64,000 nt of DNA from G965215145 sp965215145 (GCA_965215145.1 OZ244038.1:186001-250000); one strand, 5' to 3'. Shown: positions 34,904-43,767, counted from the first letter of the stretch. Notes: a model not told the origin generated them from the letters alone. Made by a program: numbers and translations.

Positions 34904-35590
34904 TCAGCGGGTCATCGCGTAGACGAGGAGGTTGGTGCCCATCCGCAGCGCCGCCTCCCGCTTCTCGGGCGGGTTGTCGTGGACGCGCGCCGGCTCCCAC
35001 CCGTCGCCGAGGTCGCTCTGGTAGGAGTAGAAGACGACGAGGCGGCCCTCGTGGAACAGCCCGAACGCCTGCGCCGGCTCGCCGTCGTGCTCGTGGATCT
35101 TCGGGAGCCCGCCGGGGAAGTCGAAGTGGGCGCGGTAGACGGGGTGGCTCGCGGGGATCGGGACGAGGTCCTGGTCCGGGAAGACCCGCTTCAGCTCCCG
35201 GCGGATGTGCGGGTCGAGGCCGTAGTTGTCGTCGACGTGGAGGAAGCCGCCGGAAGCGAGGTACCGCCGCAGCCGGTCGGCCTCGCGCTCGGTGAGGGTG
35301 ACGTTGCCGTGGCCCGTCAGGTAGAGGTACGGGTACTGGAACACCTTGTCGCTCGTGAGCTCGACCACGTCCTCCTCGGGTGCCACGTCGAGCAGCGTGT
35401 GCTGCCGCGCGAAGGCCAGCAACTCCGGCAGCGAGCGCTCGTCCGAGTACCAATCGCCCCCGCCGCCGTACTGCACCCGCGCGATGCGGACCTCGTGCTC
35501 ACCACCGGCCTGCGCCGCTGCCGGGAGGGCCGCCACCATCAAGAAGACGAGGATTAAAGGGAGGGCGCGGATCGGTCGAAGCTGGGGCAT
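34904..35590 (-). CDS. DUF4159 domain protein, exported
   Basis: 228 aa with signal peptide (ALPLILVFLMVAALPAAAQ). DUF4159 features: RVQYGGGGDWYSD at the mature N-terminus, YPYLYLTGHGNVTLTERE, and LASGGFLHVDDNYGLDP. The domain is glutamine-amidotransferase-like and occurs in Bacteroidota gliding or BatA-type loci; function unknown. It is transcribed away from the neighbouring replication origin. Confidence 0.88.
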   Translation of the reverse strand: MPQLRPIRALPLILVFLMVAALPAAAQAGGEHEVRIARVQYGGGGDWYSDERSLPELLAFARQHTLLDVAPEEDVVELTSDKVFQYPYLYLTGHGNVTLTEREADRLRRYLASGGFLHVDDNYGLDPHIRRELKRVFPDQDLVPIPASHPVYRAHFDFPGGLPKIHEHDGEPAQAFGLFHEGRLVVFYSYQSDLGDGWEPARVHDNPPEKREAALRMGTNLLVYAMTR

Positions 35591-35635
35591 GAGGACGTGG
35601 GCACAGGAGGTCGGTTCAACGCCCCTCCTAGAACG

Positions 35636-36057
35636 TTGTTGTCCACGCTGTGGACGGAGGTGTGGACAACTCGGGAGCGGGTGGGGATAGCGCGGCGGCG
35701 CGGCCGACCTGTCACCGGAGCCGAAAAGTCAACCCCCCTCGGCCCACGGGATATGCTACCGTTGTCCACAGGGCCCGCGGTGTTCATGGGCGGTGGAGGA
35801 GCGGTGGACGGGGAGATCCCCGGGGTGTGGATGGGGGTGGAGATGTGGGCAACCTGCATGAGATCGCCGCGGCTGCGCCGGCAGAGACTGTTCGGACTGC
35901 CGCGCGGGTGTGGATGGAAGGGGGGATAACTCGTCGCTTGTCCACGCCCGTCCACATGGGCCCGGAGCTCTCCCGGCTGTCCACATCTCCACAGCCCCTA
36001 CTACTATATCTATTTTTATTATCTATACCCTTATTAGAGATAGGGGGTGTGGACGAC
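35636..36057. other. candidate chromosomal replication origin oriC (DnaA-box cluster plus DUE)
   Basis: About twelve DnaA-box-like nonamers in 420 bp. Perfect TTGTCCACA at 35762-35770 and its complement TGTGGACAA at 35661-35669. One-mismatch copies: TTGTCCACG 35639-35647 and 35938-35946, CTGTCCACA 35977-35985, TGTGGGCAA 35844-35852; two-mismatch copies: 35649-35657, 35826-35834, 35909-35917, 35948-35956, 36048-36056. An AT-rich element follows at 35999-36042. Ten genes immediately left are all on the minus strand, i.e. leading-strand oriented away from this point. No dnaA or dnaN gene is adjacent. Confidence 0.85.
35994..36042. other. DNA unwinding element with DnaA-trio-like repeats
   Basis: After the GC spacer GCCCC the top strand reads CTA CTA CTA TAT CTA TTT TTA TTA in triplets; the opposite strand is 3'-GAT-GAT-GAT, the DnaA-trio signature. 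The run to 36042 is almost wholly A/T in a strongly GC-rich genome. Order box - GC spacer - trio matches the basal unwinding system described in Bacillus subtilis. Confidence 0.8.
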
Positions 36058-36071
36058 CGGCCGCTCGCGGC

Positions 36072-36089
36072 TATACCAGCGTATACCAG
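36072..36089 (+). repeat. TATACCAG direct repeat beside oriC
   Basis: TATACCAG occurs at 36072-36079 and 36082-36089, one helical turn (10 bp) apart, between the last DnaA box and the usp gene. It may be a regulator or promoter element for usp or an origin-associated iteron; no match known to me. Confidence 0.6.
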
Positions 36090-36166
36090 TTGAGTCTGGG
36101 AGGGCCTACTGCTCCCATGGGCCTGCGCCGTACTTTTCGGCCTGAGCCTCTTCCCCCGTCCCTTCG

Positions 36167-37024
36167 ATGATCAAGCGCATCCTCGTCGCTCTCGACTACG
36201 ACGCCGACACCCCCGTCGCCACGCAGTACGCCACCGAGATCGCCCGGCGGCAGGGCGCCGAGGTGACGGGCCTCGCCCTCGTCGACCGCCGCGCCATTGA
36301 GGCCGACGCCGGCGGCGCGGGGATCGGGGCGATGGCCTATGCGGAGAAGCTCCAGGACCAGCTCTCCCACGAGGCCCACGCTCAGGCCAAGCTCCTCCTC
36401 GACGGGTTCCACGCCGAGCTTGACGCCGCCGGCGTCCGCCACCCGAGCTCCCGCGTCGACGAGGGCTCCCCCGTCGAGCGGATCGTGGACGACATGAAGG
36501 CGCACGACCTCCTCATCGCCGGGCACGAGTCGCGGTTCTTCTACCCCGACCGCGACCGCCGCACCCACGCGCTCGACGCCGTCGTCGGCGACAGCCCGGC
36601 GGCGACGCTCGTGGTCGAGGACCGGTACCAGCCGATCCGCCGGGTGGTCGTCGCCTACGACGGCAGCGTGGGCGCGGCGCGGGCGATGCAGCAGTTCGCC
36701 CAGCTCGCCCCGTTCGACCCCGCGGCCGTCGAGGTCGAGGTCGCCCACGTCCGCGGGACTGGGGAGGACGCCCGGGCCGAGAGCGAGCTCCAGCTCGGGC
36801 GGGCGCAGACGTACCTCGCCGCGCACGGGTTCGCGCAGGTGGCGGCGCAGAGCCTCAGCGGCTCCTCCCCGAAGGACCGCCTCCTCGAGTACTGCCGCCA
36901 GCACCACGGCGACCTCCTCGTCGCCGGCGCGCACTCGCAGTCGCGCGTCAAGGAGTTCTTTTTCGGCTCGACCACGAAGGGGCTCATCGAGAACGCCCGG
37001 ATCCCGCTCTTCCTGTATCACTGA
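36167..37024 (+). CDS. tandem-domain universal stress protein
   Basis: 285 aa, two UspA domains. First domain: MIKRILVALDYDADTPVATQ with D-x-S-like Asp and AHDLLIAGHESRFFYP; second: IRRVVVAYDGSVGAARAM ... HGDLLVAGAHSQSRVKEFFFGSTTKGLIENARIPLFLYH (read in two pieces), with the G-2x-G-9x-G(S/T) nucleotide-binding pattern (GAHSQSRVKEFFFGST). Probably binds ATP. First gene right of the origin. Confidence 0.92.
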   Translation: MIKRILVALDYDADTPVATQYATEIARRQGAEVTGLALVDRRAIEADAGGAGIGAMAYAEKLQDQLSHEAHAQAKLLLDGFHAELDAAGVRHPSSRVDEGSPVERIVDDMKAHDLLIAGHESRFFYPDRDRRTHALDAVVGDSPAATLVVEDRYQPIRRVVVAYDGSVGAARAMQQFAQLAPFDPAAVEVEVAHVRGTGEDARAESELQLGRAQTYLAAHGFAQVAAQSLSGSSPKDRLLEYCRQHHGDLLVAGAHSQSRVKEFFFGSTTKGLIENARIPLFLYH

Positions 37025-37045
37025 CCCCCGGCCCTCCGGTCGCCC

Positions 37046-39532
37046 CTACCGCCAGTCCACGCGTTTGACGGAGCGGCCGTCGGAGCGGAGCCAGACGGCG
37101 CCCTCGTCGGCGGTCTGCAACACCTCAGCGCCGGCATCGGCCCAAGCCATCAGGGCCTCGGCGTCCGGGAGCCCGTGGCGGTTCCGCCGCGCCACCGACA
37201 CGACGGCGAAGCGGGTCTCCCCTTCGGTCACGGCCTCGACGAACGCCGGCGTGCTGCTCGTCGTGCTGCCGTGGTGGGGCACCTTCACCACGTCGGCCCG
37301 CAGGAGGTCACCGTAGCGGGCGACCATCGCGGCTTCGGCGGCGGCCTCCGCGTCGCCGGTCAGCAGGAACGCCGTCTCGCCGTAGGTCACCCGGAGCACG
37401 ACGGAGCCGTCGTTGGTGTTCGAGTCGTCCCCGGCGTGGAGGACGTGGATCCGCACGGAGGGGTCGAGGGTGAGGGTGTCGCCGGCCGCGACCTGCTGAA
37501 GCCGGACTCCGCGGGCCTCAGCCAGCCCCTCCGTCTCGGCGTGCAGCTCGGAGGCGTAGTTATCCCCGTTGTGGATGACGCGGTGGACAACCCCGGCGTT
37601 CATCAACGCGGGGACGCCGCCGAGGTGGTCGGCGTGCGGATGCGTCACCACGACGGCGTCGAGCCGGTCGATCCCGAGGTGGCGGAGGTGCGGGAGGACG
37701 GCCCGTTCGCCGGCGTCCGAGTACGGGGTGCGGGGGCCGGCGTCCACGAGGACGTGGCGGCCGTTGGGGAGCGAGAGCAGCGCGGCGTCCCCCTGCCCGA
37801 CGTCGAGGAACACAACGTCGAGCGTCGACGCGGGCGGGGCGATGGGGAGGCCGACCCCGACGGTCGCGAAGGCGAGCGCGGCCGTCGTGGTGCGCCAGCG
37901 GTGGCGGGGGAGCGGCCACAGCGCGACCGCCACGATCCCGAGCACGACCGCGCCGAGGGTCCACCCACTGCGGAGGCTCACCTCGACGGCCGTCCACCCG
38001 AGCCCGTCGGCGGCCCACGCGCTGAAGGCGAGGAGGGTCTCCACGAAGAACCCCGCCGCTGCGCCGAACGCTCCCGCCATCCCCGCGACCCACCCCCCGC
38101 ACACGACGGCGAGCAGCGCGGCCATGAGCGCCGCCGCCGTGATCGGGATGGCGACGACGTTCAGCCCGACGCCGGCCGTGGCGAGGCGGCCGAAGTGGAC
38201 GAGCACCACGGGCAGCGTCGCCAGCGTGGCCGCGAGCGAGACCAACGTTGGGTCGATGATCCATGTGCGGACGCGGGGATGGGCCATCCACCGCTCGGGG
38301 AGCGGCCGCTGGAGGACGGGCATCAGCGTCACGATCCCCCCGACGGCGGCGAACGAGAGCTGGAACCCCGCGTCGAACAGCGCCGCCGGCCGCGCCAGCA
38401 GCAGCACGAGCGCCGCCACGCCGAGCGCGTTCAGCGCGTTCGATGGCCGCTCGAACCCCCGCCCCCCGACGAGCAGTGCGGCCATGACCAGTGCCCGCAC
38501 CGCCGAGTGCGGCGCCCCCGCCACGGCGACGTACCCCGCGACGAGGACGAGTGTGATCCCCGCGCGGACGAACTCGATCCGCCGCCAGCGCCAGCCGAGC
38601 CGCCCGAGCACCGGCTTCAGCAGCCCGTAGAGCACCATCCCGACGAGGAACACGTGCAGCCCGGAGACGGCGAGCAGGTGCGCGAGGCCCGTCCGCCGGA
38701 ACGCCTCCTGCGTCTCGCCATCGAGCCCGCCCCGGTCGGCCAGCAGGAGGGCGGCAAGGACCGCGCGGGCGTCGGGGTGGGGGACGTGGCGGTCGAGCGT
38801 GGCCCGGACGTGCGCCCTCGCAGCCGTGACGGCCCGCTGAGCGGCGTTCGCCTCGGAGCCGACCACCTGGACCGCCTCGGCGTCGGAGGCGCTGAGGAGG
38901 GCGTGGACGCCCTGACGCCGGAGGTACGCGCCGTAGTCGAAGTCGGCGGGGTTGCGGCGGCCGGGGGGAGCGCGGAGCAGCCCAACGACGCGGACGCGGT
39001 CGCCCCATTCCATCGCGGGGTAGGCGATGCGCGGTGCGGCGTCGTCGCGCGGCTGCCAGAGGGTCACCTGCACCTGCCCGGTCGTCGGCTCCAGCCGCTC
39101 CAGCCCGACCGAGTCGGCGGCGAGGACGAGTTGCACGCGGCGGCCCGTGACCGACGGCGGCCCAGCCACGGTCCCGGAGACCGTCAGCGGGATCGGGTCC
39201 GGCATCCGGTCGGCCTCCGCGGCGAGGTGCGCGACGTGGCCGGCGGGGAGCGTGCCCCACGCCGCCATCCGCATCCCCCCGAGCGCGATGAAGGCGAGCC
39301 CGACCGCGACGGTGAGCCCCAGCCGCCGCAGCGTGACGATCCGCTGCCGCCTGACCAGCGCGGCCCCCACCGCGAGCCCGAGCGCGCCGCCGCCGAGCCC
39401 GAGCCACACCGTCCATCCGATCTCCGGCGTGGTCGCCGCCGTCCCGACGCCGAGCGCGAAGCACGCCGCAACGAGCAGCAGCGGCCGGGAGCGCCAGCGG
39501 ATCGGCTGGTCGGGGAGAGGGGGAGGACGCAC
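37046..39532 (-). CDS. ComEC/Rec2 family DNA-uptake channel protein
   Basis: 828 aa from GTG 39532 (VRPPPLPDQPIRWRSRPLLL); the frame reaches 39685 but that would overlap the start of nusB. Three parts: N-terminal membrane/DUF4131 region (to ~220), the multi-span competence domain (HLLAVSGLHVFLVGMVLYG is the diagnostic start), and a C-terminal metallo-beta-lactamase domain (VVFLDVGQGDAALLSLPNG, VVTHPHADHLGG, VVKVPHHGSTTS). Translocates single-stranded DNA into the cytoplasm during natural transformation, which is relevant to the nearby cassette array. Confidence 0.93.
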   Translation of the reverse strand: MRPPPLPDQPIRWRSRPLLLVAACFALGVGTAATTPEIGWTVWLGLGGGALGLAVGAALVRRQRIVTLRRLGLTVAVGLAFIALGGMRMAAWGTLPAGHVAHLAAEADRMPDPIPLTVSGTVAGPPSVTGRRVQLVLAADSVGLERLEPTTGQVQVTLWQPRDDAAPRIAYPAMEWGDRVRVVGLLRAPPGRRNPADFDYGAYLRRQGVHALLSASDAEAVQVVGSEANAAQRAVTAARAHVRATLDRHVPHPDARAVLAALLLADRGGLDGETQEAFRRTGLAHLLAVSGLHVFLVGMVLYGLLKPVLGRLGWRWRRIEFVRAGITLVLVAGYVAVAGAPHSAVRALVMAALLVGGRGFERPSNALNALGVAALVLLLARPAALFDAGFQLSFAAVGGIVTLMPVLQRPLPERWMAHPRVRTWIIDPTLVSLAATLATLPVVLVHFGRLATAGVGLNVVAIPITAAALMAALLAVVCGGWVAGMAGAFGAAAGFFVETLLAFSAWAADGLGWTAVEVSLRSGWTLGAVVLGIVAVALWPLPRHRWRTTTAALAFATVGVGLPIAPPASTLDVVFLDVGQGDAALLSLPNGRHVLVDAGPRTPYSDAGERAVLPHLRHLGIDRLDAVVVTHPHADHLGGVPALMNAGVVHRVIHNGDNYASELHAETEGLAEARGVRLQQVAAGDTLTLDPSVRIHVLHAGDDSNTNDGSVVLRVTYGETAFLLTGDAEAAAEAAMVARYGDLLRADVVKVPHHGSTTSSTPAFVEAVTEGETRFAVVSVARRNRHGLPDAEALMAWADAGAEVLQTADEGAVWLRSDGRSVKRVDWR

Positions 39533-39677
39533 GGGCGAGGGGGGCAGGCGGCGCTTCGATAGACGCCGCAGGAGTTGTGATACAACCCGCCCCACGTATC
39601 TTCGGCGAATCGCTCTTTGGCCGGGCACCTCCGCGGACGTCCGCCATTCCACTGGAGCCCCGCCCGCCGCCCGACTT

Positions 39678-40148
39678 ATGAGCAACCGCCGCGCGGCCCG
39701 CGCCCGCGCCCTCCAGGCCCTCTACGCCGCCGAGGTGAGCGGGAACGAGCCCGACCACGTCGTCCGGCACGTCCTCCACGAGCGCCTCGCCGACGACCCC
39801 GAGGCGCTCGCCTTCGCCGAGCGGCTCTTCATCCGCACCCTCGACCACGCCGCCGAGGCCGACGCCCTCATCGAGCGCCACCTCGAGAACTGGGACCTCA
39901 AGCGGGTGGCGGTCATGGACCGGCTCGTGCTGCGGATGGGGCTCACCGAGCTGCTCGCCTTCGAGGACATCCCCCCGAAGGTCTCGATCAACGAGGCCAT
40001 CGAGCTCGCGAAGGGGTTCAGCACCGAGCGCAGCGGCACCTTCGTTAACGGCCTCCTCGACGCCGCACTGAAGACGCTCCGGGAGGAGGGTCGGCTCAAA
40101 AAGACCGGCCGCGGCCTGCTCGACTCGCACCCCACCCGCGCCGACTAG
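39678..40148 (+). CDS. nusB: transcription antitermination factor NusB
   Basis: 156 aa from ATG 39678; the in-frame extension upstream is antisense to comEC. MSNRRAARARALQALYAAEVSG at the start and the second-half signature IPPKVSINEAIELAKGFSTE ... FVNGLLDAAL are diagnostic. Binds boxA RNA with NusE for rRNA antitermination. It is 18 bp upstream of a phosphoesterase gene. Confidence 0.95.
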   Translation: MSNRRAARARALQALYAAEVSGNEPDHVVRHVLHERLADDPEALAFAERLFIRTLDHAAEADALIERHLENWDLKRVAVMDRLVLRMGLTELLAFEDIPPKVSINEAIELAKGFSTERSGTFVNGLLDAALKTLREEGRLKKTGRGLLDSHPTRAD

Positions 40149-40166
40149 GCCCTCTCCCACACCCCC

Positions 40167-40841
40167 TTGGAGTTCATCGCCATCGGAGACATCCACGGCT
40201 GCGCCCGCTCGCTAGAGGCCCTCCTCGACCGCCTCGGCCCGACGCCCGACGCCCACCTCGTCTTCGTCGGCGACTACGTGGACCGGGGGCCGGACTCGGC
40301 CGCCGTGATCGAGCGGATGCTGGCGATGGAGTGGGCCGCCGAGACCGGGCGCGGCCCGGCGTGCACGTTCCTCCGCGGCAACCACGACCAGATGATGCTC
40401 GACTGCGCCGAGCGCGGGATGACTGAGCTGTGGCGCGTCAACGGCGGGCTGACCACGCTCGCCAGCTACCGCGACGGCACCGGCGACGCCGCCATCCCCG
40501 AGGACCACGTCGAGTTCCTCCGGCGCACGCGGCTCTACCTCGACACCCCGGCGTTCTGCTTCGTCCACGCCGGCCTCAAGCCGTACTACTCCGTCGCCGA
40601 CAACCTCCAGCACGAGACGGCCGAGACGTTCCTGTGGACGCGCGAGCACCTCGCCGTGCCCGAGCGGAGGTGGGAGAAGCCCGTCGTCTGCGGTCACACC
40701 CCGCAGCCCGAGGCGCTCCTCGAACCGGACCTCATCGTGACGGACACCGGCTGCGTCTACCACCACCACCCGCAGTACGGCCGCCTCACCGCCGTCCGGC
40801 TTCCCACCCGCGAGGTCGTGCAGGTGCCGTATCAGGGATGA
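40167..40841 (+). CDS. calcineurin-like metallophosphoesterase (PrpE/Ser-Thr phosphatase type)
   Basis: 224 aa from TTG 40167, the only start compatible with the motif-bearing N-terminus (M)EFIAIGDIHGC. All PPP-family blocks are present: GDIHG, GDYVDRG, RGNHDQMM, VHAGL and CGHTPQ, giving the two-metal active site. Could be a protein phosphatase or diadenosine-tetraphosphatase. Probably cotranscribed with nusB. A GAGTT repeat begins at its stop codon. Confidence 0.92.
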   Translation: MEFIAIGDIHGCARSLEALLDRLGPTPDAHLVFVGDYVDRGPDSAAVIERMLAMEWAAETGRGPACTFLRGNHDQMMLDCAERGMTELWRVNGGLTTLASYRDGTGDAAIPEDHVEFLRRTRLYLDTPAFCFVHAGLKPYYSVADNLQHETAETFLWTREHLAVPERRWEKPVVCGHTPQPEALLEPDLIVTDTGCVYHHHPQYGRLTAVRLPTREVVQVPYQG

Positions 40842-40910
40842 GTTTTGAGTCGTGAGTTTTGGGTTTCCCCTTCGCAACTCAAGACTCATCACCCAGAACC
40901 CACAACTCAC
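40837..40910. repeat. GAGTT/AACTC intergenic repeat, copy A3
   Basis: Left arm GATGAGTTTTGAGTCGTGAG... from 40837, right arm ...CACAACTCAC to 40910, near-complementary. It overlaps the stop codons of both convergent genes (TGA of the phosphoesterase; TGA of the outer-membrane protein). Confidence 0.8.
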
Positions 40911-41422
40911 AGCGCCACCACGAGGCCGCCGCGGATCCAGCCGGGCTGCGTGCCGATCTCGGCGAAGAGGATGCGGCCGGAGCGGAGCTGCACCGAGCCC
41001 CGGACGAAGAGGTCCGCGAAGAGCCGGAACTGCCGAGCTCGCGTGGCCGCCGTCTCCTCGATGAACGAGAACGCAAAGCTCGGCCCGAACCGGAGGCCGG
41101 CGTCGACGTCGTAGGGGCCGGGGTCGAAGTCCGTCGCGATCAGCAGCACGCGCAGCACGCGGAGGCTGCCGCCGACGCCGAGCCCGACGAGGAGCCGCGC
41201 GTCCTGGGCGTCGCCGAACCGGTAGTCAGCGTAGAAGGCGCCCTCGCGGGTGAGCACCGTCAGCGCCGGCGTGGCGAAGCCGACCTGCACGCCCACGCCC
41301 GGCGTGAGCCCGACGCCGGCCTGGAGGAACTCCGTGGCCGGTGTCCCGAACTGCGCCCGCGCCGGCCCCGCCGCGAGGCCGACCAGGGCGAGCGCGAGCA
41401 GAATGGGACGGGAGAGGGGCAT
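40907..41422 (-). CDS. outer-membrane beta-barrel protein, unknown
   Basis: 171 aa from ATG 41422 (MPLSRPILLALALVGLAAG, cleavage after ARAQ). Eight or so amphipathic strands (FLQAGVGLTPGVGVQVGFA, LLVGLGVGGSLRVLRVLL, LFADLFVRGSVQLRSG) suggest an OmpA/OmpW-size barrel. The stop codon comes from the adjacent repeat. Not assigned to a family. Confidence 0.7.
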   Translation of the reverse strand: MPLSRPILLALALVGLAAGPARAQFGTPATEFLQAGVGLTPGVGVQVGFATPALTVLTREGAFYADYRFGDAQDARLLVGLGVGGSLRVLRVLLIATDFDPGPYDVDAGLRFGPSFAFSFIEETAATRARQFRLFADLFVRGSVQLRSGRILFAEIGTQPGWIRGGLVVAL

Positions 41423-41544
41423 CGGGATGGCGGCCAAGCGTCGGTTAAAACTACGGGGTGCCCGGATAGCGGTGACGGCTGGCCTGTACACTCCCACGCC
41501 CACTCTCCCACGCCCACCCTCACACGCCCACCCCCCTACCCCAC

Positions 41545-42645
41545 ATGGCCCTCCGCGTCGGCATCGTCGGCCTCCCCAACGTCGGTAAGAGCACGCTGTT
41601 CAACGCGCTCTCCGAGTCCGGCGCCGCCGAGGCCGCCAACTACCCCTTCTGCACCATCGAGCCGAACGTCGGCGTCGTCGGGGTGCCGGACCCCCGGCTC
41701 GGGCGGCTCGCCGAGCTCGCCGACTCCGCCAAGCGCGTCCCCGCCGCCATCGAGTTCGTGGACATCGCCGGGCTCGTGGCGGGCGCCTCGAAGGGCGAGG
41801 GCCTCGGCAACCAGTTCCTCGCCCACGTCCGCGAGACCGACGCGCTCGTCCACGTCGTCCGCTGCTTCGAGGACGAGAACGTCACCCACGTCGCCGGCAC
41901 CGTGGACCCCGCGCGCGACGTCGAGATCATCGAGACGGAGCTGCTCCTGAAGGACCTCGAGACCGCCGAGAAGCGGGTCGAGCGCGCGCAGAAGGGCGCC
42001 AAGATCGGGTCGAAGGAGGCGAAGGCCGAGCTGGCGTTCGCCGAGCGGCTGCGCGACTGGCTCGGCGACGGCCGCCCGGCGCGCGCCTTCGAGGCGCGGA
42101 ACGACGAGGAGGCCGGGTGGCTCGGCGAGGCGTTCCTCCTCACCGCCAAGCCCGTGCTCTACGCCGCCAACGTCGGCGAGGGGGATCTGCCCGAGGGCAA
42201 CCGGCACGTCGAGCGGGTCCGGGAGATCGCGGCGGGCGAGGGCGCCGGCGTCGTCGTGGTCTCGGCCGAGTTCGAGGCGCAGCTCGTCGAACTGGAGCCG
42301 GATGAGCGCGAGGCGTTCCTCGAAGAAGCGGGGGTTGAGGAGCCCGGCCTGCACCGGCTCATCCGCGCGGCCTACGAGCTGCTCGGGCTGATCACCTACT
42401 TCACGGCCGGCCCGAAGGAGGCCCGCGCTTGGACGATCCGCCGCGGCACGAAGGCCCCGCAAGCCGCCGCCGTCATCCACACCGACTTCGAGCGGGGGTT
42501 CATCCGCGCCGAGACCATCAAGTACGCCGACTACGACCGCCTCGGCAGCGAGGCCGCCGCGCGCGAGGCCGGCGCCATGCGGAGCGAGGGCAAGGAGTAC
42601 GTCGTCGCCGACGGGGACGTGCTGCTGTTCCGGTTCAACGTGTAG
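41545..42645 (+). CDS. ychF: redox-regulated ATPase/GTPase YchF
   Basis: 366 aa. G1 GLPNVGKSTLFNAL, NYPFCTIEPNVGVV, G3 DIAGLVAGASKGEGLGNQFL, the G4 variant that gives ATP preference (NVGEGD region), and a C-terminal TGS domain (TFTAGPKEARAWTI-like: YFTAGPKEARAWTIRRG, ...YADYDRLG). Universally conserved translation-associated ATPase. Upstream (41485-41542) is a low-complexity CCCACGCCCA-type repeat. Its stop overlaps the 3' end of the convergent integron integrase gene by 11 bp. Confidence 0.96.
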   Translation: MALRVGIVGLPNVGKSTLFNALSESGAAEAANYPFCTIEPNVGVVGVPDPRLGRLAELADSAKRVPAAIEFVDIAGLVAGASKGEGLGNQFLAHVRETDALVHVVRCFEDENVTHVAGTVDPARDVEIIETELLLKDLETAEKRVERAQKGAKIGSKEAKAELAFAERLRDWLGDGRPARAFEARNDEEAGWLGEAFLLTAKPVLYAANVGEGDLPEGNRHVERVREIAAGEGAGVVVVSAEFEAQLVELEPDEREAFLEEAGVEEPGLHRLIRAAYELLGLITYFTAGPKEARAWTIRRGTKAPQAAAVIHTDFERGFIRAETIKYADYDRLGSEAAAREAGAMRSEGKEYVVADGDVLLFRFNV

Positions 42646-43705
42646 GCTGCTCCGGTGCGGGCAACAGGTCGAGCGGGCTGACGACCCCGAGGCCGCCCCG
42701 GTTCAGGACGTGGGTGTAGATCTGGGTGGTGTGGACGCTAACGTGCCCGAGCAACTCCTGCACGGTCCTGATGTCCGCTCCTCGCTCCAGCAGGTGGGTC
42801 GCAAACGAATGCCGGAAGACGTGCGGCGTCACCGGCTTGGCGATCCCCGCTTGGCCCGCCGCCCGCCGCACCGCCCTCTGCACGGTCGAGCCCGCGAGGT
42901 GGTGCCGCCGCTCGGCGCCGTCGCGTGGGTCCCGGCTTCGCTGGGTTGAGGGGAACAGGTACTGCCAGCCCAACTCCTTTGGGGCGCTCGGATACTTCCT
43001 CGCAAGTGCGCCGGGTAGGTGGACGGCCCCGAACCCGTCGTCGAGGTCGCGCCGGTGCAGCAGCCGTACCCGCTCGACCTGCTCGCGCAGGGGCTCCTCA
43101 AGGGGGGTCGGCAGGACCGTCACCCGGTCCTTCCGCCCCTTCCCCTGACGGACGACGATCTGGCGGAGGTCGAAATCGAGGTCCTTCACCCGGAGGCGGA
43201 GCCCTTCGGTGAGGCGGAGGCCGGAGCCGTAGAGCAGGCTCGCGAAGAGGCGGTCCCGCCCGCTGAGGTGGGTAAGCACCCGCTCCACCTCATCGCGCGA
43301 GAGCACGACGGGCAGCTTTTTCCGACGGCGTGAGCGGGGGAAGTCTCCCAGATCTCCCAGTTCTTTGCCTAGTACGGTCCCGTAGAGAAACACGAGGGCA
43401 TTGAGCGCCTGGTTCTGGGTTGAGGCCGCCACGTTGCGATCGGTGACGAGGTGGGCCAGGAAGTCCACGACCTCCTGGGTGCCGAGGTCGCGGGGGTGGC
43501 GTGGGTGCCCGTGTTCGTCGATGTGGAAGAGGCAGAAGCGCTTGATCCAGCCACAGTACGTTTGCTCGGTGCGGTAGCTGTACTGGCGGAGTCGGCAAGC
43601 GCGGCGGACGAGGTCGAGGAGTTTCGGCCCCGGTTTCGGGGCCGGCTCAGCGACGAGGCGGCCGGGGCCAGCGATAGCGGTAGGATATGCGGACGCGTGC
43701 GGCAT
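42635..43705 (-). CDS. intI: integron integrase (tyrosine recombinase)
   Basis: 356 aa from ATG 43705. N-terminal SAM-like domain (LRQYSYRTEQTYCGWIKRF), catalytic domain with R (YGSGLRLTEGLRLRVKDLD), H-x-x-R (TPHVFRHSFATHLLERG), H (LLGHVSVHTTQIYTHV) and the nucleophile Tyr in IYTH. The extra segment between patches, HLPGALARKYPSAPKELGWQ with ...RRHHL, is the IntI-specific insert needed for attC binding and distinguishes it from XerC/D. Reads away from the cassettes, as usual. C-terminus overlaps ychF by 11 bp. Confidence 0.95.
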   Translation of the reverse strand: MPHASAYPTAIAGPGRLVAEPAPKPGPKLLDLVRRACRLRQYSYRTEQTYCGWIKRFCLFHIDEHGHPRHPRDLGTQEVVDFLAHLVTDRNVAASTQNQALNALVFLYGTVLGKELGDLGDFPRSRRRKKLPVVLSRDEVERVLTHLSGRDRLFASLLYGSGLRLTEGLRLRVKDLDFDLRQIVVRQGKGRKDRVTVLPTPLEEPLREQVERVRLLHRRDLDDGFGAVHLPGALARKYPSAPKELGWQYLFPSTQRSRDPRDGAERRHHLAGSTVQRAVRRAAGQAGIAKPVTPHVFRHSFATHLLERGADIRTVQELLGHVSVHTTQIYTHVLNRGGLGVVSPLDLLPAPEQPTR

Positions 43706-43767
43706 AGCACGAGAGACAGAGGTGGTGGCAGGCCACGCCGAGGAGGCTAGGCCATGGGGAGAAGTCG

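Noticed and set aside
39533..39685. N-terminal extension of ComEC
   Set aside because: It would overlap the start of nusB and has no family similarity; begins better at GTG 39532 or nearby.
41485..41542. CCCACGCCCA low-complexity stretch upstream of ychF considered as a regulatory repeat
   Set aside because: Irregular units, no symmetry or second copy in the window; probably simple-sequence drift.
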